A stretch of DNA of 64,000 nt from Trichococcus sp. K1Tr (GCF_028309625.1 NZ_JAQMHR010000002.1:295560-359559); one strand, 5' to 3'; shown: positions 37,628 to 46,801, counted from the stretch's first letter. Numbers and translations: made by a program. The notes: generated from the sequence alone by a model not told the origin.

Positions 37628-39469
37628 TCAGCTCTTTTGGAGTGGGATATTGATGCAGACCGTCAAACCTTTTTGGGCTCTGTCCAGTCTGATTTGCCAA
37701 TCATATTTATCAGCGATGGAAGAAACCACAAACAGTCCCAAACCGGACCCGTTGATGCCTTTGGTGGTGAAGAAAGGATCGAACAGGTCATTGCTCTCCA
37801 ATCCTTCCGCGATTCCGGGGCCATCGTCTGTGATGGACAGGACCGCGTATTCTTTGTCCTTCGTCACAATCGAGCGCTTCTGCAAATCGGCATTGCATTC
37901 GGCATCAGCTTTTTTCAGCCTGATCCTGACATTGCCGGGACGTTTGTCGATCGCTTGGAAGGCATTTGTCAGAAGGTTATACAGGACCACCTGCAAGTCC
38001 TGCTTGTCGAAGCCTTCAACCAAGATGCCGGGAGCGATATCACTTTCTACTTTGATGCTCTTCGGCGTCAGGATCGTGATTTCGGAAATGGTGTCCTTGA
38101 GCACTTGCGAAAGGTCATGCACGGTATCTTGTTGTCCTTCACTGACCTTGGAAAAACGCAATACGTTCGTTGAGAGATCCTTGCCTTTTTCAGCCGCAAG
38201 GTAGATTTCCTTCAGCTCGCTTACCAATTCCTCGTTCTCGGCGTAGTCTTCCATCAACAACTGGGCATTCCCCAGGATAGGCGTCAGGAAATTGTTCATG
38301 TCGTGAACGATGGTCGTGGTCAAAAGTCCGATTGCTTCCAGTTTACTTTCTTTCAGGATCCGTTTTTCCAGTTGATGGCGCTCATTTTCGAATTTTTGTT
38401 TTTCGATGAGGCGTTGGCTTTCTTCGTAAGCCTGATTTTTTTTGTTGTAGCCCCTGATCAAAAGGATGAAGATTAGAATTATAGCAGAAATCAGTAATAA
38501 CAGACTTAATAGGATATAATTGTTTTGAATAGGGACGCGGTTGTGCTCATAGAAATCCGAGTTAAGGGCGATCACCCAGTGGGCTGCTCCGATGTCGATC
38601 CACTCAAAGGCACCCAGTTTCAGGACCTTTGTCGGATTCTCTTCATCCCACCAATAGGAATAATAGCTGAGCGTCCCTTCTTCTTGGGTGAGCTGGGCTT
38701 CCTCCAATCGTCTCAGATCGGAAAGGTCTAAATCCGGGAACTGCTCCTGGCGGCCGGAGATGATATCAAGTCCGACTTGGCTCTCGACCGGATGGATGAC
38801 GACTTCCATATCGGCGTTCTTCACCAATGGATAGCCGCTGTAGTCGCTTGTATCGCTGAATATTTCCGCCTTGAACATATTTTCAAGGTTCAAAGGTGCG
38901 ATAAAATAACCGGTGATTTGGCCATCGGCTGCAACGATCGGGGAATAAAGGTTGACGAACGATTGGTTCTCAAGAAAATAATCGCTGCTGTTTTGGACGA
39001 GCGAGCCGCTGCCGAGTAAAGATTCCAGAGTCGGATCCGCTTGCAGATAAGTTTCGGCGATATCTCCGGAGAGTTCCTGGAGGACACCATTTTTGAACTG
39101 CCAAGCCTTCGCCAAAACACCTGAGCCGTCAAGCTGGATCAACAGATTCGTCTGATCTGCATAGCCCCCCAAGTAAGCGGCGATGATCGCCTCTCTTTCG
39201 GCTTCGGCGAGTGGTGCTTCCGGGTGATCATCGGAAGTCAGCTCATGGGAGAATTGCTGAAGCGATAAGGACCGGTTTTCGATGACAAGCTTCAGGTTGT
39301 TCGTCACATAATTCAAGGTGCGCATCAGTTGTTCCTGACCGCTTTTCTTGGCATTCTGTTCCACGGTGTAGAAGCTGCCAGCGATCGTGATCAAGGTAAT
39401 CGCGATGATGATGAATAACCCTGTCATGATGATGTTGATGATACGTGTCGTCGGTTTGTTTTCCATCAT
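37628..39469 (-). CDS. Membrane sensor histidine kinase with Cache-like extracellular domain
   Basis: 613 residues. TM1 (about 11-33), a large extracellular sensor (about 35-325, probably double Cache), TM2 (about 327-350, ILLSLLLLISAIILIFILLI), a coiled linker, then the kinase core: H389 in TTTIVHDMNNFLTPILGN, N-box NLLTNAFQAID, G1 DDGPGIA, F-box DPFFTTK and G2 GSGLGLF. The H-box HDMNNFL is of the NtrB/HisKA_4-like type. The divergent OmpR-type regulator begins 96 bp away and must be the partner. The neighbouring pckA and citrate genes suggest, but do not prove, sensing of a carboxylate. Confidence 0.9.
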   Translation of the reverse strand: MMENKPTTRIINIIMTGLFIIIAITLITIAGSFYTVEQNAKKSGQEQLMRTLNYVTNNLKLVIENRSLSLQQFSHELTSDDHPEAPLAEAEREAIIAAYLGGYADQTNLLIQLDGSGVLAKAWQFKNGVLQELSGDIAETYLQADPTLESLLGSGSLVQNSSDYFLENQSFVNLYSPIVAADGQITGYFIAPLNLENMFKAEIFSDTSDYSGYPLVKNADMEVVIHPVESQVGLDIISGRQEQFPDLDLSDLRRLEEAQLTQEEGTLSYYSYWWDEENPTKVLKLGAFEWIDIGAAHWVIALNSDFYEHNRVPIQNNYILLSLLLLISAIILIFILLIRGYNKKNQAYEESQRLIEKQKFENERHQLEKRILKESKLEAIGLLTTTIVHDMNNFLTPILGNAQLLMEDYAENEELVSELKEIYLAAEKGKDLSTNVLRFSKVSEGQQDTVHDLSQVLKDTISEITILTPKSIKVESDIAPGILVEGFDKQDLQVVLYNLLTNAFQAIDKRPGNVRIRLKKADAECNADLQKRSIVTKDKEYAVLSITDDGPGIAEGLESNDLFDPFFTTKGINGSGLGLFVVSSIADKYDWQIRLDRAQKGLTVCINIPLQKS

Positions 39470-39565
39470 ATAGGCCCTTTCCTAAAAAATGCATAGTATG
39501 TTAAATTATCAGATGACAAAACGATGTTTCTCTTGCGAAACTAGAGAACATTGAGGAGGAAAAAT

Positions 39566-40276
39566 ATGAATAATCAAAAAATACTCGTCGTTGATGACGA
39601 TATCGCGATCCGGCGCCTTATTTGGAAGTCGCTGCAATCAACGGGCGTTCTTATTTACCAAAGTGATTCCATCGAAAAAACACTGGATATCATGACCCGT
39701 GTGACTTTTGATCTTTTTCTGTTGGATATCAGCCTGGAATATGAGAATGACGGCTATCATTTGGCGCAGCTGATCCGCGCTGACTACCCGTTAACCCCTA
39801 TTATATTTATAAGCGGCAAAAAAAGCGAGACCGATATCATCAACGGTCTCGAAACAGGGGCGGATTATTATATTACGAAGCCTTTTTCGCCTAATCTTTT
39901 GCGGGCTCAAATTTTGAGTACTTTGGAAAGAATGAAGACCATCCAGTCACAAAAAACAAATCCGAACAGCCGTGTCCTTAAAGTGGGTGATTTTACTTTC
40001 GACAAAAATCTGTATCAACTTAAAAAGAGGGGGCAGGACATTGCCTTGTCATCCAAAGAAATCCAATTGATGCTATTTTTCCTGGAAAATCCGAATCAAG
40101 TTTTTTCGAAGGAGCAGATCTATGCGAATGTCTGGAATGATGGGGAGATGGACAACAACCTGATCATGGTATACATCAGCTACCTGCGCAACAAGATTGA
40201 GGATGACTCGAAAAAACCGCGCTATTTGAAGACCGTCTGGGGAATCGGCTATACGTTCAGCCCGGACGGCGAATAA
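39566..40276 (+). CDS. OmpR/PhoB family response regulator
   Basis: 236 residues from the ATG at 39566 after GAGGAGGA. The receiver domain has the acidic pair D10-D12 (VVDDDIA), phosphoacceptor D54 (FLLDISLE) and K105 (YITKPFSP). The C-terminal winged helix (about 135-236) reads LSSKEIQLMLFFLENPNQVF, YANVWNDGEMDNNLIMVYIS and KTVWGIGYTF. Its gene is divergent from the kinase gene. The stop codon lies just before the end of the converging citG gene, so the two share their 3' ends with no room for a terminator. Confidence 0.92.
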   Translation: MNNQKILVVDDDIAIRRLIWKSLQSTGVLIYQSDSIEKTLDIMTRVTFDLFLLDISLEYENDGYHLAQLIRADYPLTPIIFISGKKSETDIINGLETGADYYITKPFSPNLLRAQILSTLERMKTIQSQKTNPNSRVLKVGDFTFDKNLYQLKKRGQDIALSSKEIQLMLFFLENPNQVFSKEQIYANVWNDGEMDNNLIMVYISYLRNKIEDDSKKPRYLKTVWGIGYTFSPDGE

Positions 40277-40278
40277 GA

Positions 40279-41136
40279 TCAGAGAAGATTTTCCAATTTT
40301 GCAAAAAAGATACCTAAGGATAAAAGATCGGCAGCGCCGCCTGGGCTCAAGTGTCTTTCTATCAAGACTAGGTCATAGCTGTACAGCAACTCTTTCAAGT
40401 TTCCTTCATGTGAATCTTGCAGGAGTTTTTTTGCTTCCATTTTGACTGTCTGCCAAGCGTCGATGCCTCCGCGGTGAATAATGTTGCCATCTTCGACTTG
40501 GCTCATCAACAGGAGCAGCGCCTCCAATAATAGCGTTTCAATGGGCTGGCCTTGATTTGCTCTTAAAAACGGCAAAACCAGTTCGCTCAGGGCAGGGTAG
40601 CCGGCTTCGGCTTCGCCGCGGATACCGGTAATGCCATAGCGGAGGTATAGTTTTTCTCCATACGTCAAGGAGGTTTTGGCAGCGAGATCGGCAAAATCAT
40701 CCGTCACCAATCCTTGACTCATTTCTTGGGCATAGGAGAGCACTTTTTGCGTATCATTTTGTGTGAAAGGAGGCTGCAGACCCCGACCGATGCAAGCGCC
40801 GGTCGCCCCCAACAGAACCGCGAATGAAAAGTTGGCGCCTTTGTGGGTATTGATGTTTTTGGTGGCGGCCAACATCGCTTTTTCGGCGTGGACGCCCATT
40901 GAACGGACTTTATGGAACAACTCTTTTGCGGTTCCTTCATGTTCGATTCCTAATTTTACATATTGGTACAGGTAAGGGCTCAGGCTGACGATGCTGTCCA
41001 AAAAAGTGAAGAAGTCCATGTCGGAGTGGGCACCGCTGTTGTTGCGGTCCACCAGACCGGGTTTAGGCGTCAATGATACTTCATAAAGGAGAGCTTTCTC
41101 GGCTTGTCCGGCAATTTCGACGAGCAGCTCATTCAT
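40279..41136 (-). CDS. citG: Triphosphoribosyl-dephospho-CoA synthase
   Basis: 285 residues from the ATG at 41136, which overlaps the stop of citO by 8 bp; a TTG at 41151 is an alternative. CitG condenses ATP with dephospho-CoA to make the precursor of the citrate lyase prosthetic group, which CitX then attaches to CitD. Family signatures are EVSLTPKPGLVDRNNSGAH at the N-terminus, NTHKGANFSFAVLLGA and GITGIRGEAEAGYPAL. ERHLSPGGAADLLSLGIFF closes the protein. Translational coupling to citO is likely since no separate ribosome site is visible. Confidence 0.93.
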   Translation of the reverse strand: MNELLVEIAGQAEKALLYEVSLTPKPGLVDRNNSGAHSDMDFFTFLDSIVSLSPYLYQYVKLGIEHEGTAKELFHKVRSMGVHAEKAMLAATKNINTHKGANFSFAVLLGATGACIGRGLQPPFTQNDTQKVLSYAQEMSQGLVTDDFADLAAKTSLTYGEKLYLRYGITGIRGEAEAGYPALSELVLPFLRANQGQPIETLLLEALLLLMSQVEDGNIIHRGGIDAWQTVKMEAKKLLQDSHEGNLKELLYSYDLVLIERHLSPGGAADLLSLGIFFAKLENLL

Positions 41137-41839
41137 TGGTTTCAAAGTCAATTTTACGTTTCTCCATTTCTTTGACGATAAAATTCAGCGAGCGATCCAA
41201 ATGTTCGTGGGTGATGAGTTGGATCTGGAGCGCATCCTGAGTTTTCATTCCGCGGTAGATCAACCAGTGTTCCGCCAATGCAAAATCACGTCTTTCCTTC
41301 GAACTGATCGAGATGTCCCTGAAGTACATCAAGTATTCCGATAGCTTCAGAACGATGGACTTCAAGCGTTGCATCTGGCTTTTTTCGTATATGAAATCAT
41401 TGAATTCCAAAAATTTCTGCTGCAATTCCTCGACTTTATCTTCCTGATTCAACACTTCGCAATATTCCAAATGCAGGCGCATCACTTTGAAATCCTCGGC
41501 TGTCATCAGCTTCATGGCTGTTGTTGTAGCGAGGGTATCCAGCGCTTTGCGGATATCGTAAATTTCGTACGCATCTTTAATGCTGATGCCTTTTACGACG
41601 ACGCCGACTCCAGGGACGTGTTTCACTAAATCTTCTTCGGTCAACTTTTTCAGAGCGTAGCGGATGGGTGTGCGGCTGATGTTCATGTTTTCGGAGAACT
41701 CTTTTTCGTTGATGCGTTCTCCGGCTGGGATTTCGCCTAAAATGACGGTCTTGCGGAAAGCTTCGTAAATCAGGTCTTTAAGTGGCTTGTTTTGGCTAAG
41801 GTCTAAATTTTTGCTGACTGCTTTGATTATAGTGCTCAT
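41129..41839 (-). CDS. citO: GntR family regulator of the citrate locus (CitO-like)
   Basis: 236 residues from the ATG at 41839, preceded by AGGGGAAAAAG. The N-terminal winged helix is GERINEKEFSENMNISRTPI followed by RYALKKLTEEDLVKHVPGVGV, typical of GntR; the C-terminal FadR/FCD-type ligand domain spans about 95-225. In Enterococcus faecalis CitO, also GntR type and encoded beside citH, activates the divergent citrate operons when citrate binds; gene order here is the same. Candidate operator: the palindrome at 43572-43597. Confidence 0.87.
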   Translation of the reverse strand: MSTIIKAVSKNLDLSQNKPLKDLIYEAFRKTVILGEIPAGERINEKEFSENMNISRTPIRYALKKLTEEDLVKHVPGVGVVVKGISIKDAYEIYDIRKALDTLATTTAMKLMTAEDFKVMRLHLEYCEVLNQEDKVEELQQKFLEFNDFIYEKSQMQRLKSIVLKLSEYLMYFRDISISSKERRDFALAEHWLIYRGMKTQDALQIQLITHEHLDRSLNFIVKEMEKRKIDFETNE

Positions 41840-41911
41840 CTTTTTCCCCTTCATCCTATTATTTTTTGGTTAACTGTTGGTTAGTTCTTTATGAGAGCGA
41901 TCCCTTTATAC

Positions 41912-41943
41912 TAAAAAGCCGAGCAGAGTCGCCCGGCTTTTCA
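41912..41943. terminator. Terminator after the citrate symporter gene
   Basis: AAAAAGCC(G) pairs with (C)GGCTTTT around a short loop; on the minus strand a U run follows. Confidence 0.68.
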
Positions 41944-41968
41944 GTCCTTATAAGGAGTATACGTTTCT

Positions 41969-43312
41969 TTATTGCGGGATGTAAAGCGGCATATGACCGA
42001 ACAACAAGATTGTCACCAAGAAGATTACGAAAATTCCTAGCGCATATTTTGCTGATTCTTTTTGCCAAGCGCCCATATCCAAACCAGTCAAACGAAGCAA
42101 CAGGTAGATGAAGGCAACCAGTGGGCTCAACAAGTGGAACGCTTGACCCATTACAGAAGCTAGAGCCATTTGCATGTTTGTGAATCCATAAGAACGACCA
42201 GCTTCGGCCAATACCGGCATAACACCGAAGTAGAAGCCATCATTGGAGATGAAGAAAGTACCCGGTGCAGAGATAAGGGCGATGATCAAGCCCCAGAAGC
42301 CTGCCAATTGTTTTGGAATGATTGTTGCGAAGCTTTCAGCCAATGCTGTAGCCATACCTGAACCTTGGAATAAGCCCATGAATACGCCGGCTGCGAATAC
42401 CAAGATAACTACTTGAACAGCGTCGCCACCATTTGCTCCGATACGTGAAGATTGATCTTTAAGAGCAGGGTAGTTCACCATCAAAGCGATACACGTACCA
42501 ACCAAGAACAACATCAATGGGGGCATTGAAATAGCTTCGATGAATGATCCAGCAACCAACCAAGCGATCAAGCCGATTGTAAGGATACCATTGAATACGA
42601 AGTTTTGTGGACGACGGATTTCTTGAGTTTCAGGATCCGTTACAGTTGTCATTTCATCGATCTCTGCATCACTTAGGATTCGAACGCCTAGACGAGCGCG
42701 TTCTTTGCGGCCCATGTGTGGTGCAACCCAGAAAGTGACATACAGTAAAGCCAATACCATACCAGGGGCAAGGTAAGAAAGGATGCTTGCATCAACTTCA
42801 AGAACAGCCATTGCTCGAGCAGTAGGACCGCCCCATGGAAGCAAGTTCATGATTGTGTTTTGCAAAATAATCAACACACCAAGGTTCATCAGGTTCATAT
42901 TTAACTTCTTATAGATAGGAATGAAAGCTGAAGTACAAATCAATGTTGTGGTTGTTCCGTCACCATTCAAGGAAACAGTGGCAGCAACGACAGCAGTTGC
43001 CATCAAAACCTTCATTGGATCGCCTTTAGCGAAGTGGATCATTTTTTTAGTGATAGGGTCGAATAGACCAGTATCCAACATGATAGAGAAGTACATAATA
43101 GCGAACAATAACATGATACCTGTTTTAGAAGTTGTGGTTACCCCTTCCAGAACAAATTCACCGATGTTCCCAGAGGTAACACCCGTTGCCATAGCGATGA
43201 GCGTAAAAACAAGAGGGATGATAACTAATGCGGTGAACGGTGATAATTTCTTCTTCATGATCACGTACATGAAAATTGCGATCATTCCATAAGACAATAC
43301 TGTAAGTAACAT
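41969..43312 (-). CDS. citH: Citrate:H+/Me2+ symporter, CitMHS family
   Basis: 447 residues, 11-12 membrane segments. The signature VVAATVSLNGDGTTTTLICT (about 110-128) and NLLPWGGPTARAMAVL are CitMHS hallmarks, and FISNDGFYFGVMPVLAEAG is the matching motif in the second half. Members import citrate complexed with Mg2+ or Ca2+. In E. faecalis citH is the citrate transporter, cotranscribed with citO. The ATG follows AGGAGAAAAAAA on the minus strand. A terminator separates it from citO, so readthrough or a citO promoter is needed. Confidence 0.92.
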   Translation of the reverse strand: MLLTVLSYGMIAIFMYVIMKKKLSPFTALVIIPLVFTLIAMATGVTSGNIGEFVLEGVTTTSKTGIMLLFAIMYFSIMLDTGLFDPITKKMIHFAKGDPMKVLMATAVVAATVSLNGDGTTTTLICTSAFIPIYKKLNMNLMNLGVLIILQNTIMNLLPWGGPTARAMAVLEVDASILSYLAPGMVLALLYVTFWVAPHMGRKERARLGVRILSDAEIDEMTTVTDPETQEIRRPQNFVFNGILTIGLIAWLVAGSFIEAISMPPLMLFLVGTCIALMVNYPALKDQSSRIGANGGDAVQVVILVFAAGVFMGLFQGSGMATALAESFATIIPKQLAGFWGLIIALISAPGTFFISNDGFYFGVMPVLAEAGRSYGFTNMQMALASVMGQAFHLLSPLVAFIYLLLRLTGLDMGAWQKESAKYALGIFVIFLVTILLFGHMPLYIPQ

Positions 43313-43513
43313 TTTTTTTCTCCTTCCGACTATAAAAAAGTTTTTTGAGAGTGCCCGATTCCTTTGATAGTCAAACTAAGACGTGAATAGATTCACATTT
43401 ATTCTAATTTAAAAATCCCAAAGTTGATTGGGCTGTCTCTCTAAGAGCAATAATAGTTACTTTACAAGTCAATTGAAAGCCGTTACTTTAAAAAAACACA
43501 AAAAATACACATG

Positions 43514-43529
43514 AATTGAAACGCTTTCT
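43514..43529. promoter_or_regulatory. cre-like element in the citrate control region
   Basis: AATTGAAACGCTTTCTT-like sequence (ATTGAAACGCTTTCTT) matches the extended cre consensus WTGNNARCGNWWWCAW with two mismatches. Catabolite repression of citrate genes through CcpA is established in E. faecalis. Confidence 0.45.
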
Positions 43530-43571
43530 TAAATGCGGCTTAACCAAATATTAAAAAAGTCTTAAATGGCT

Positions 43572-43597
43572 ATAAACGTTGATTTGACAACGTTTAT
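43572..43597. promoter_or_regulatory. Perfect 10-bp inverted repeat, candidate CitO operator
   Basis: ATAAACGTTG (43572-43581) and CAACGTTTAT (43588-43597) with a 6-bp spacer, in the 399-bp divergent region between citH and oadH. It is the strongest palindrome there, so it is proposed as the CitO binding site. Confidence 0.6.
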
Positions 43598-43634
43598 GGT
43601 GTTTTGGTGATTTTGAGAACATAAAAAAAACAAT

Positions 43635-43680
43635 AAAACAGGCTCAATGACCTGTTTTTAATGAGAGAAATTTCTATAAT
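43635..43680 (+). promoter_or_regulatory. Hairpin and -10 element before oadH
   Basis: AAAACAGG (43635-43642) pairs with CCTGTTTT (43651-43658); 16 bp later is TATAAT (43675-43680). If the -10 is real the operon leader is very short and the hairpin lies in the promoter. Confidence 0.45.
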
Positions 43681-43711
43681 GGGATTAAATCCATAGAAAG
43701 GACGTGAGAAA

Positions 43712-44038
43712 ATGAATTTTTTCAAAGGTTTCTTTGGGAAAAAGGACACAATAGCGCCTAAGCCAGTACCATCAGCAACTGTTTCTGCAAGTGCACCCGT
43801 GAATGACCTGATTGAAATTCCAGCTTTTATACCCACTGATCCGAATGAATATGAATTAGTCAGTGTCATCGCGACAGCAATCGCTGCAGGAGATCATCCT
43901 AAATCGCAGTTTGTGGTAAAGAATATTATGAAGCGTAATCCCGAGGCTCATCTTGTTTCGCTGATTTCCGCAAGCCTTGCGGCAGGCACCATGCCTGAAA
44001 GTAAATTTATAGTAAGAAAAATAAGTCAGGTTAAATAA
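43712..44038 (+). CDS. oadH: Small oxaloacetate decarboxylase-associated protein (OadH-like)
   Basis: 108 residues. After a short basic/hydrophobic start and a Pro/Ala linker (15-38) come two similar repeats: ELVSVIATAIAAGDHPKSQF and HLVSLISASLAAGTMPESKF, each followed by V(V/R)xI. This pattern resembles the C-terminal part of the delta/gamma subunits and the epsilon subunit of sodium-pumping decarboxylases (ELVAVITAAIAA...VRSI). In E. faecalis the first gene of the oad-cit operon is called oadH. GAAAGGACGTGAG precedes the ATG. It probably helps assemble the complex; the symbol is by position and likeness. Confidence 0.75.
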   Translation: MNFFKGFFGKKDTIAPKPVPSATVSASAPVNDLIEIPAFIPTDPNEYELVSVIATAIAAGDHPKSQFVVKNIMKRNPEAHLVSLISASLAAGTMPESKFIVRKISQVK

Positions 44039-44054
44039 TAAGGAGGAATTATAA

Positions 44055-44447
44055 ATGTTAAGAAAATTCAAGATTGCAATCGATGGTAAGGAATACTTAG
44101 TGGAAATGGAAGAAATCGGCGGCGTGCAACAACCCGTTCAAGCACCAGTTGCAGCAGCACCGGTAGCTCCAGTAGCGGCACCAGCAGAACAAGCAGCACC
44201 AGCACCAACTGCAGCGGCTGTTTCAGCAGCTTCAGGAGACGCAATGACAGCACCGATGCCAGGAACAATCCTAAGACTGTTAGTGAACATCGGCGATGAA
44301 GTAAAAGAAAACCAACCATTGATGATCCTTGAGGCTATGAAGATGGAAAATGAAGTTGTCGCAAACCATGCTGGTAAAGTAGCTGGCATCCATGTGAACC
44401 AAGGTCAAGTCGTAAATGCCGGCGATGCATTAATCACCATCGCATAA
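44055..44447 (+). CDS. oadD: Biotin carboxyl carrier subunit of oxaloacetate decarboxylase
   Basis: 130 residues. An N-terminal beta segment (1-20), a Pro/Ala-rich flexible linker (24-60) and a biotinyl domain with the biotin-accepting K96 in ILEAMKMENE. In many species this domain is the C-terminus of OadA; here it is separate, as in E. faecalis OadD. It shuttles carboxybiotin from the OadA carboxyltransferase to the OadB membrane pump. AAGGAGGAATTATAA precedes the ATG. Confidence 0.93.
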   Translation: MLRKFKIAIDGKEYLVEMEEIGGVQQPVQAPVAAAPVAPVAAPAEQAAPAPTAAAVSAASGDAMTAPMPGTILRLLVNIGDEVKENQPLMILEAMKMENEVVANHAGKVAGIHVNQGQVVNAGDALITIA

Positions 44448-44473
44448 TTATTTTATTAGGAGGAAGTGAATAA

Positions 44474-45595
44474 ATGGAGACATTATTAGCAGGAATTACA
44501 TCCATTACGATGGGACAGATCGTGATGATGCTTATCGGGGCTGTCCTGATATATTTAGGAATCAAAAAAGAGTATGAACCTACATTATTGGTGCCTATGG
44601 GACTTGGTACCATCTTGGTCAACTTCCCAGGTACGGGCGTACTGACCCAAATGGTCAACGGATCTGAATCAGAGGGCGTTTTGGATGTTCTCTTCGAAGC
44701 AGGTATCAGCACAGAGCTGTTCCCGTTGCTGATCTTCATCGGTATCGGTGCCATGATCGATTTCGGTCCGCTGTTGCAAAACCCGTTCATGTTATTATTC
44801 GGTGCAGCCGCTCAATTCGGTATCTTCTTTACAATCGTAGTCGCTATCTTCTTCGGATTCGACATCAGAGAAGCTGCTTCAATCGGTATCATCGGTGCCG
44901 CTGACGGCCCGACAGCCATCTTCGTATCCAACCAGTTGGCGCCTAATCTACTGGGACCGATCACTGTTGCCGCTTATTCCTACATGGCGCTTGTTCCGAT
45001 CATCCAACCGATCGCGATCAAAGCTGTCACTACCAAAGCAGAACGTCGCATCCGCATGACTTATAAAGCGGAAGGCGTATCCAAAATGACAAAAATTCTT
45101 TTCCCGATCATCATTACGATCGTTGCCGGTTTTATCGCACCAATTTCCCTTCCGTTGGTAGGTTTCCTGATGTTCGGTAACTTGTTGCGCGAATGTGGCG
45201 TTTTGGACAGACTTTCATTGACTGCCCAAAACGAATTGGTCAACATCGTCAGTATCCTGTTGGGACTTACGATTTCCGTCAAAATGCAAGCTGATTTGTT
45301 CTTGAATCTGCAAACATTGATGATCATCGCTTTCGGTTTGGTTGCCTTCATCATGGACACAATCGGCGGCGTATTGTTCGCAAAACTGCTGAACTTGTTC
45401 AGAACCGAAAAAATCAATCCGATGATCGGTGGTGCCGGTATTTCCGCATTCCCGATGTCAAGCCGTGTTATCCAAAAAATGGCTACTGACGAAGATCCTC
45501 AAAACTTTATTTTAATGTATGCTGTCGGTGCGAATGTATCCGGACAAATTGCATCTGTTATCGCTGGTGGTTTAGTACTTGCCTTCTTTAGTTAA
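44474..45595 (+). CDS. oadB: Sodium-pumping oxaloacetate decarboxylase beta subunit
   Basis: 373 residues, about nine membrane segments. Conserved elements are LIFIGIGAMIDFGPLLQNP, IGIIGAADGPTAIFVSNQLA (the Asp essential for Na+ and decarboxylation) and GGAGISAFPMSSRVIQKMA. It decarboxylates carboxybiotin and moves sodium outward, coupling citrate breakdown to an ion gradient. AGGAGGAAGTGAATAA precedes the ATG. Its short gamma partner is the next small gene. Confidence 0.95.
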   Translation: METLLAGITSITMGQIVMMLIGAVLIYLGIKKEYEPTLLVPMGLGTILVNFPGTGVLTQMVNGSESEGVLDVLFEAGISTELFPLLIFIGIGAMIDFGPLLQNPFMLLFGAAAQFGIFFTIVVAIFFGFDIREAASIGIIGAADGPTAIFVSNQLAPNLLGPITVAAYSYMALVPIIQPIAIKAVTTKAERRIRMTYKAEGVSKMTKILFPIIITIVAGFIAPISLPLVGFLMFGNLLRECGVLDRLSLTAQNELVNIVSILLGLTISVKMQADLFLNLQTLMIIAFGLVAFIMDTIGGVLFAKLLNLFRTEKINPMIGGAGISAFPMSSRVIQKMATDEDPQNFILMYAVGANVSGQIASVIAGGLVLAFFS

Positions 45596-45622
45596 GAAGG
45601 TTCATAGAAAGGAGATATAATT

Positions 45623-45751
45623 ATGGTTTTTGATCCAGAAGCTTTACAAATTGCATTTGAATTGATGATTTTCGGTATGGGCGGCATCTTCCTAGTCCTA
45701 TTCCTCCTTTATGTTGTGTCGATTGTACTGATCAAACGTTTTCCAGCCTAA
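45623..45751 (+). CDS. Very small membrane subunit of oxaloacetate decarboxylase (gamma-like)
   Basis: 42 residues, below usual ORF cut-offs. It starts with ATG after AAAGGAGATATAATT, 27 bp after oadB. Residues 11-37 are one hydrophobic helix (IAFELMIFGMGGIFLVLFLL), followed by a positive end IKRFPA. Gamma subunits (OadG/OadC) have a single N-terminal helix and a cytoplasmic tail; this form lacks the tail, part of which may be replaced by OadH. The strong ribosome site and position between oadB and citC support a real gene. Confidence 0.82.
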   Translation: MVFDPEALQIAFELMIFGMGGIFLVLFLLYVVSIVLIKRFPA

Positions 45752-45775
45752 AAATAAAACAAAGAAGGCTTACCT

Positions 45776-46801
45776 ATGTATGAACTGAAAAGAATCTGGA
45801 TAACGCGTGTTCCAGCGGACAAAAAAGCTTGGGAGGATTTATTGTTCTTAGGCGGACTTGTCCCGGACGAGCAAGTCGACTATACAGTAGGCCTCTATGA
45901 CCGAAACAAATTAGTCGCTACCGGATCGACTTATCAAAACATCATCAAACTAGTCGCTGTCGATCCTGAGTATCAAAGCGAAAATTTATTGACAAAAATC
46001 GTGATGGCTTTATCTTCCAAGCTTCACGATGAGGGCATTATCCACTTCTTTTTGTATACGAAACCCTGCGTGGCGATTTCCTTTGCATCGCTTGGCTTTA
46101 AAGAGATCATCCGCACTGACACGATTCTTTTTATGGAACAAGGCTCTCCCGATTTTTCGGACTACTTGGCCTTGCTTGAAAGCCATAAGAGGGATGCCGA
46201 TCATGCGGGAGCCATCGTAATGAATGCGAATCCGTTCACTAAAGGTCATTTGTACTTAGTCGAAACGGCTGCTGCACAAGTTGATATTCTCTATCTTTTT
46301 GTCCTGTCCGATGATCGCTCCGAATTTTCGACGGAAGAGCGATCAAAGCTTGTCAAGGCGGGCACACAGCACCTTCCGAATGTGGTCATTCTCCCGACAA
46401 GGGATTATCAAGTGTCATCCGCTACTTTCCCATCCTATTTTCTGAAGGATCAGGCAGTAGAGAGCATAGCCCGCGTACAGGCAACGCTGGATGCAACCTT
46501 GTTCAAGGAGAGGATCGCGCCTGCTCTCCAGATCAAAACGCGCTTTGTAGGGGAAGAACCATTATCCCCCGTTACAGAGGTATATAACGAGAGTATGCGT
46601 GAGATTTTTTCTGATACGCTTGCCCTGACAGTCGTTCCCCGGATCGAACAGGATGGACAGGTCATCAGTGCTACACGTGTACGAAAAGCATTGAAAGAAG
46701 ATGATTTTCAAACAATTAAAAAACTTGTACCAGCAACAACGTATTTGTATTTAATAGAAAATTATGGAAAAATTAATAGGGGTGAAAAAAGTGGAAATTA
46801 A
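45776..46801 (+). CDS. citC: [Citrate (pro-3S)-lyase] ligase
   Basis: 341 residues. CitC acetylates the prosthetic group of citrate lyase with acetate and ATP, switching the enzyme on. An N-terminal GNAT-like domain (about 1-125) is followed by a nucleotidyltransferase domain with [20 protein letters not shown] (HxGH-type motif), [20 protein letters not shown] and a C-terminal SATRVRKAL region. AAAGAAGG lies before the ATG. It overlaps citD by 11 bp. Confidence 0.94.
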   Translation: MYELKRIWITRVPADKKAWEDLLFLGGLVPDEQVDYTVGLYDRNKLVATGSTYQNIIKLVAVDPEYQSENLLTKIVMALSSKLHDEGIIHFFLYTKPCVAISFASLGFKEIIRTDTILFMEQGSPDFSDYLALLESHKRDADHAGAIVMNANPFTKGHLYLVETAAAQVDILYLFVLSDDRSEFSTEERSKLVKAGTQHLPNVVILPTRDYQVSSATFPSYFLKDQAVESIARVQATLDATLFKERIAPALQIKTRFVGEEPLSPVTEVYNESMREIFSDTLALTVVPRIEQDGQVISATRVRKALKEDDFQTIKKLVPATTYLYLIENYGKINRGEKSGN

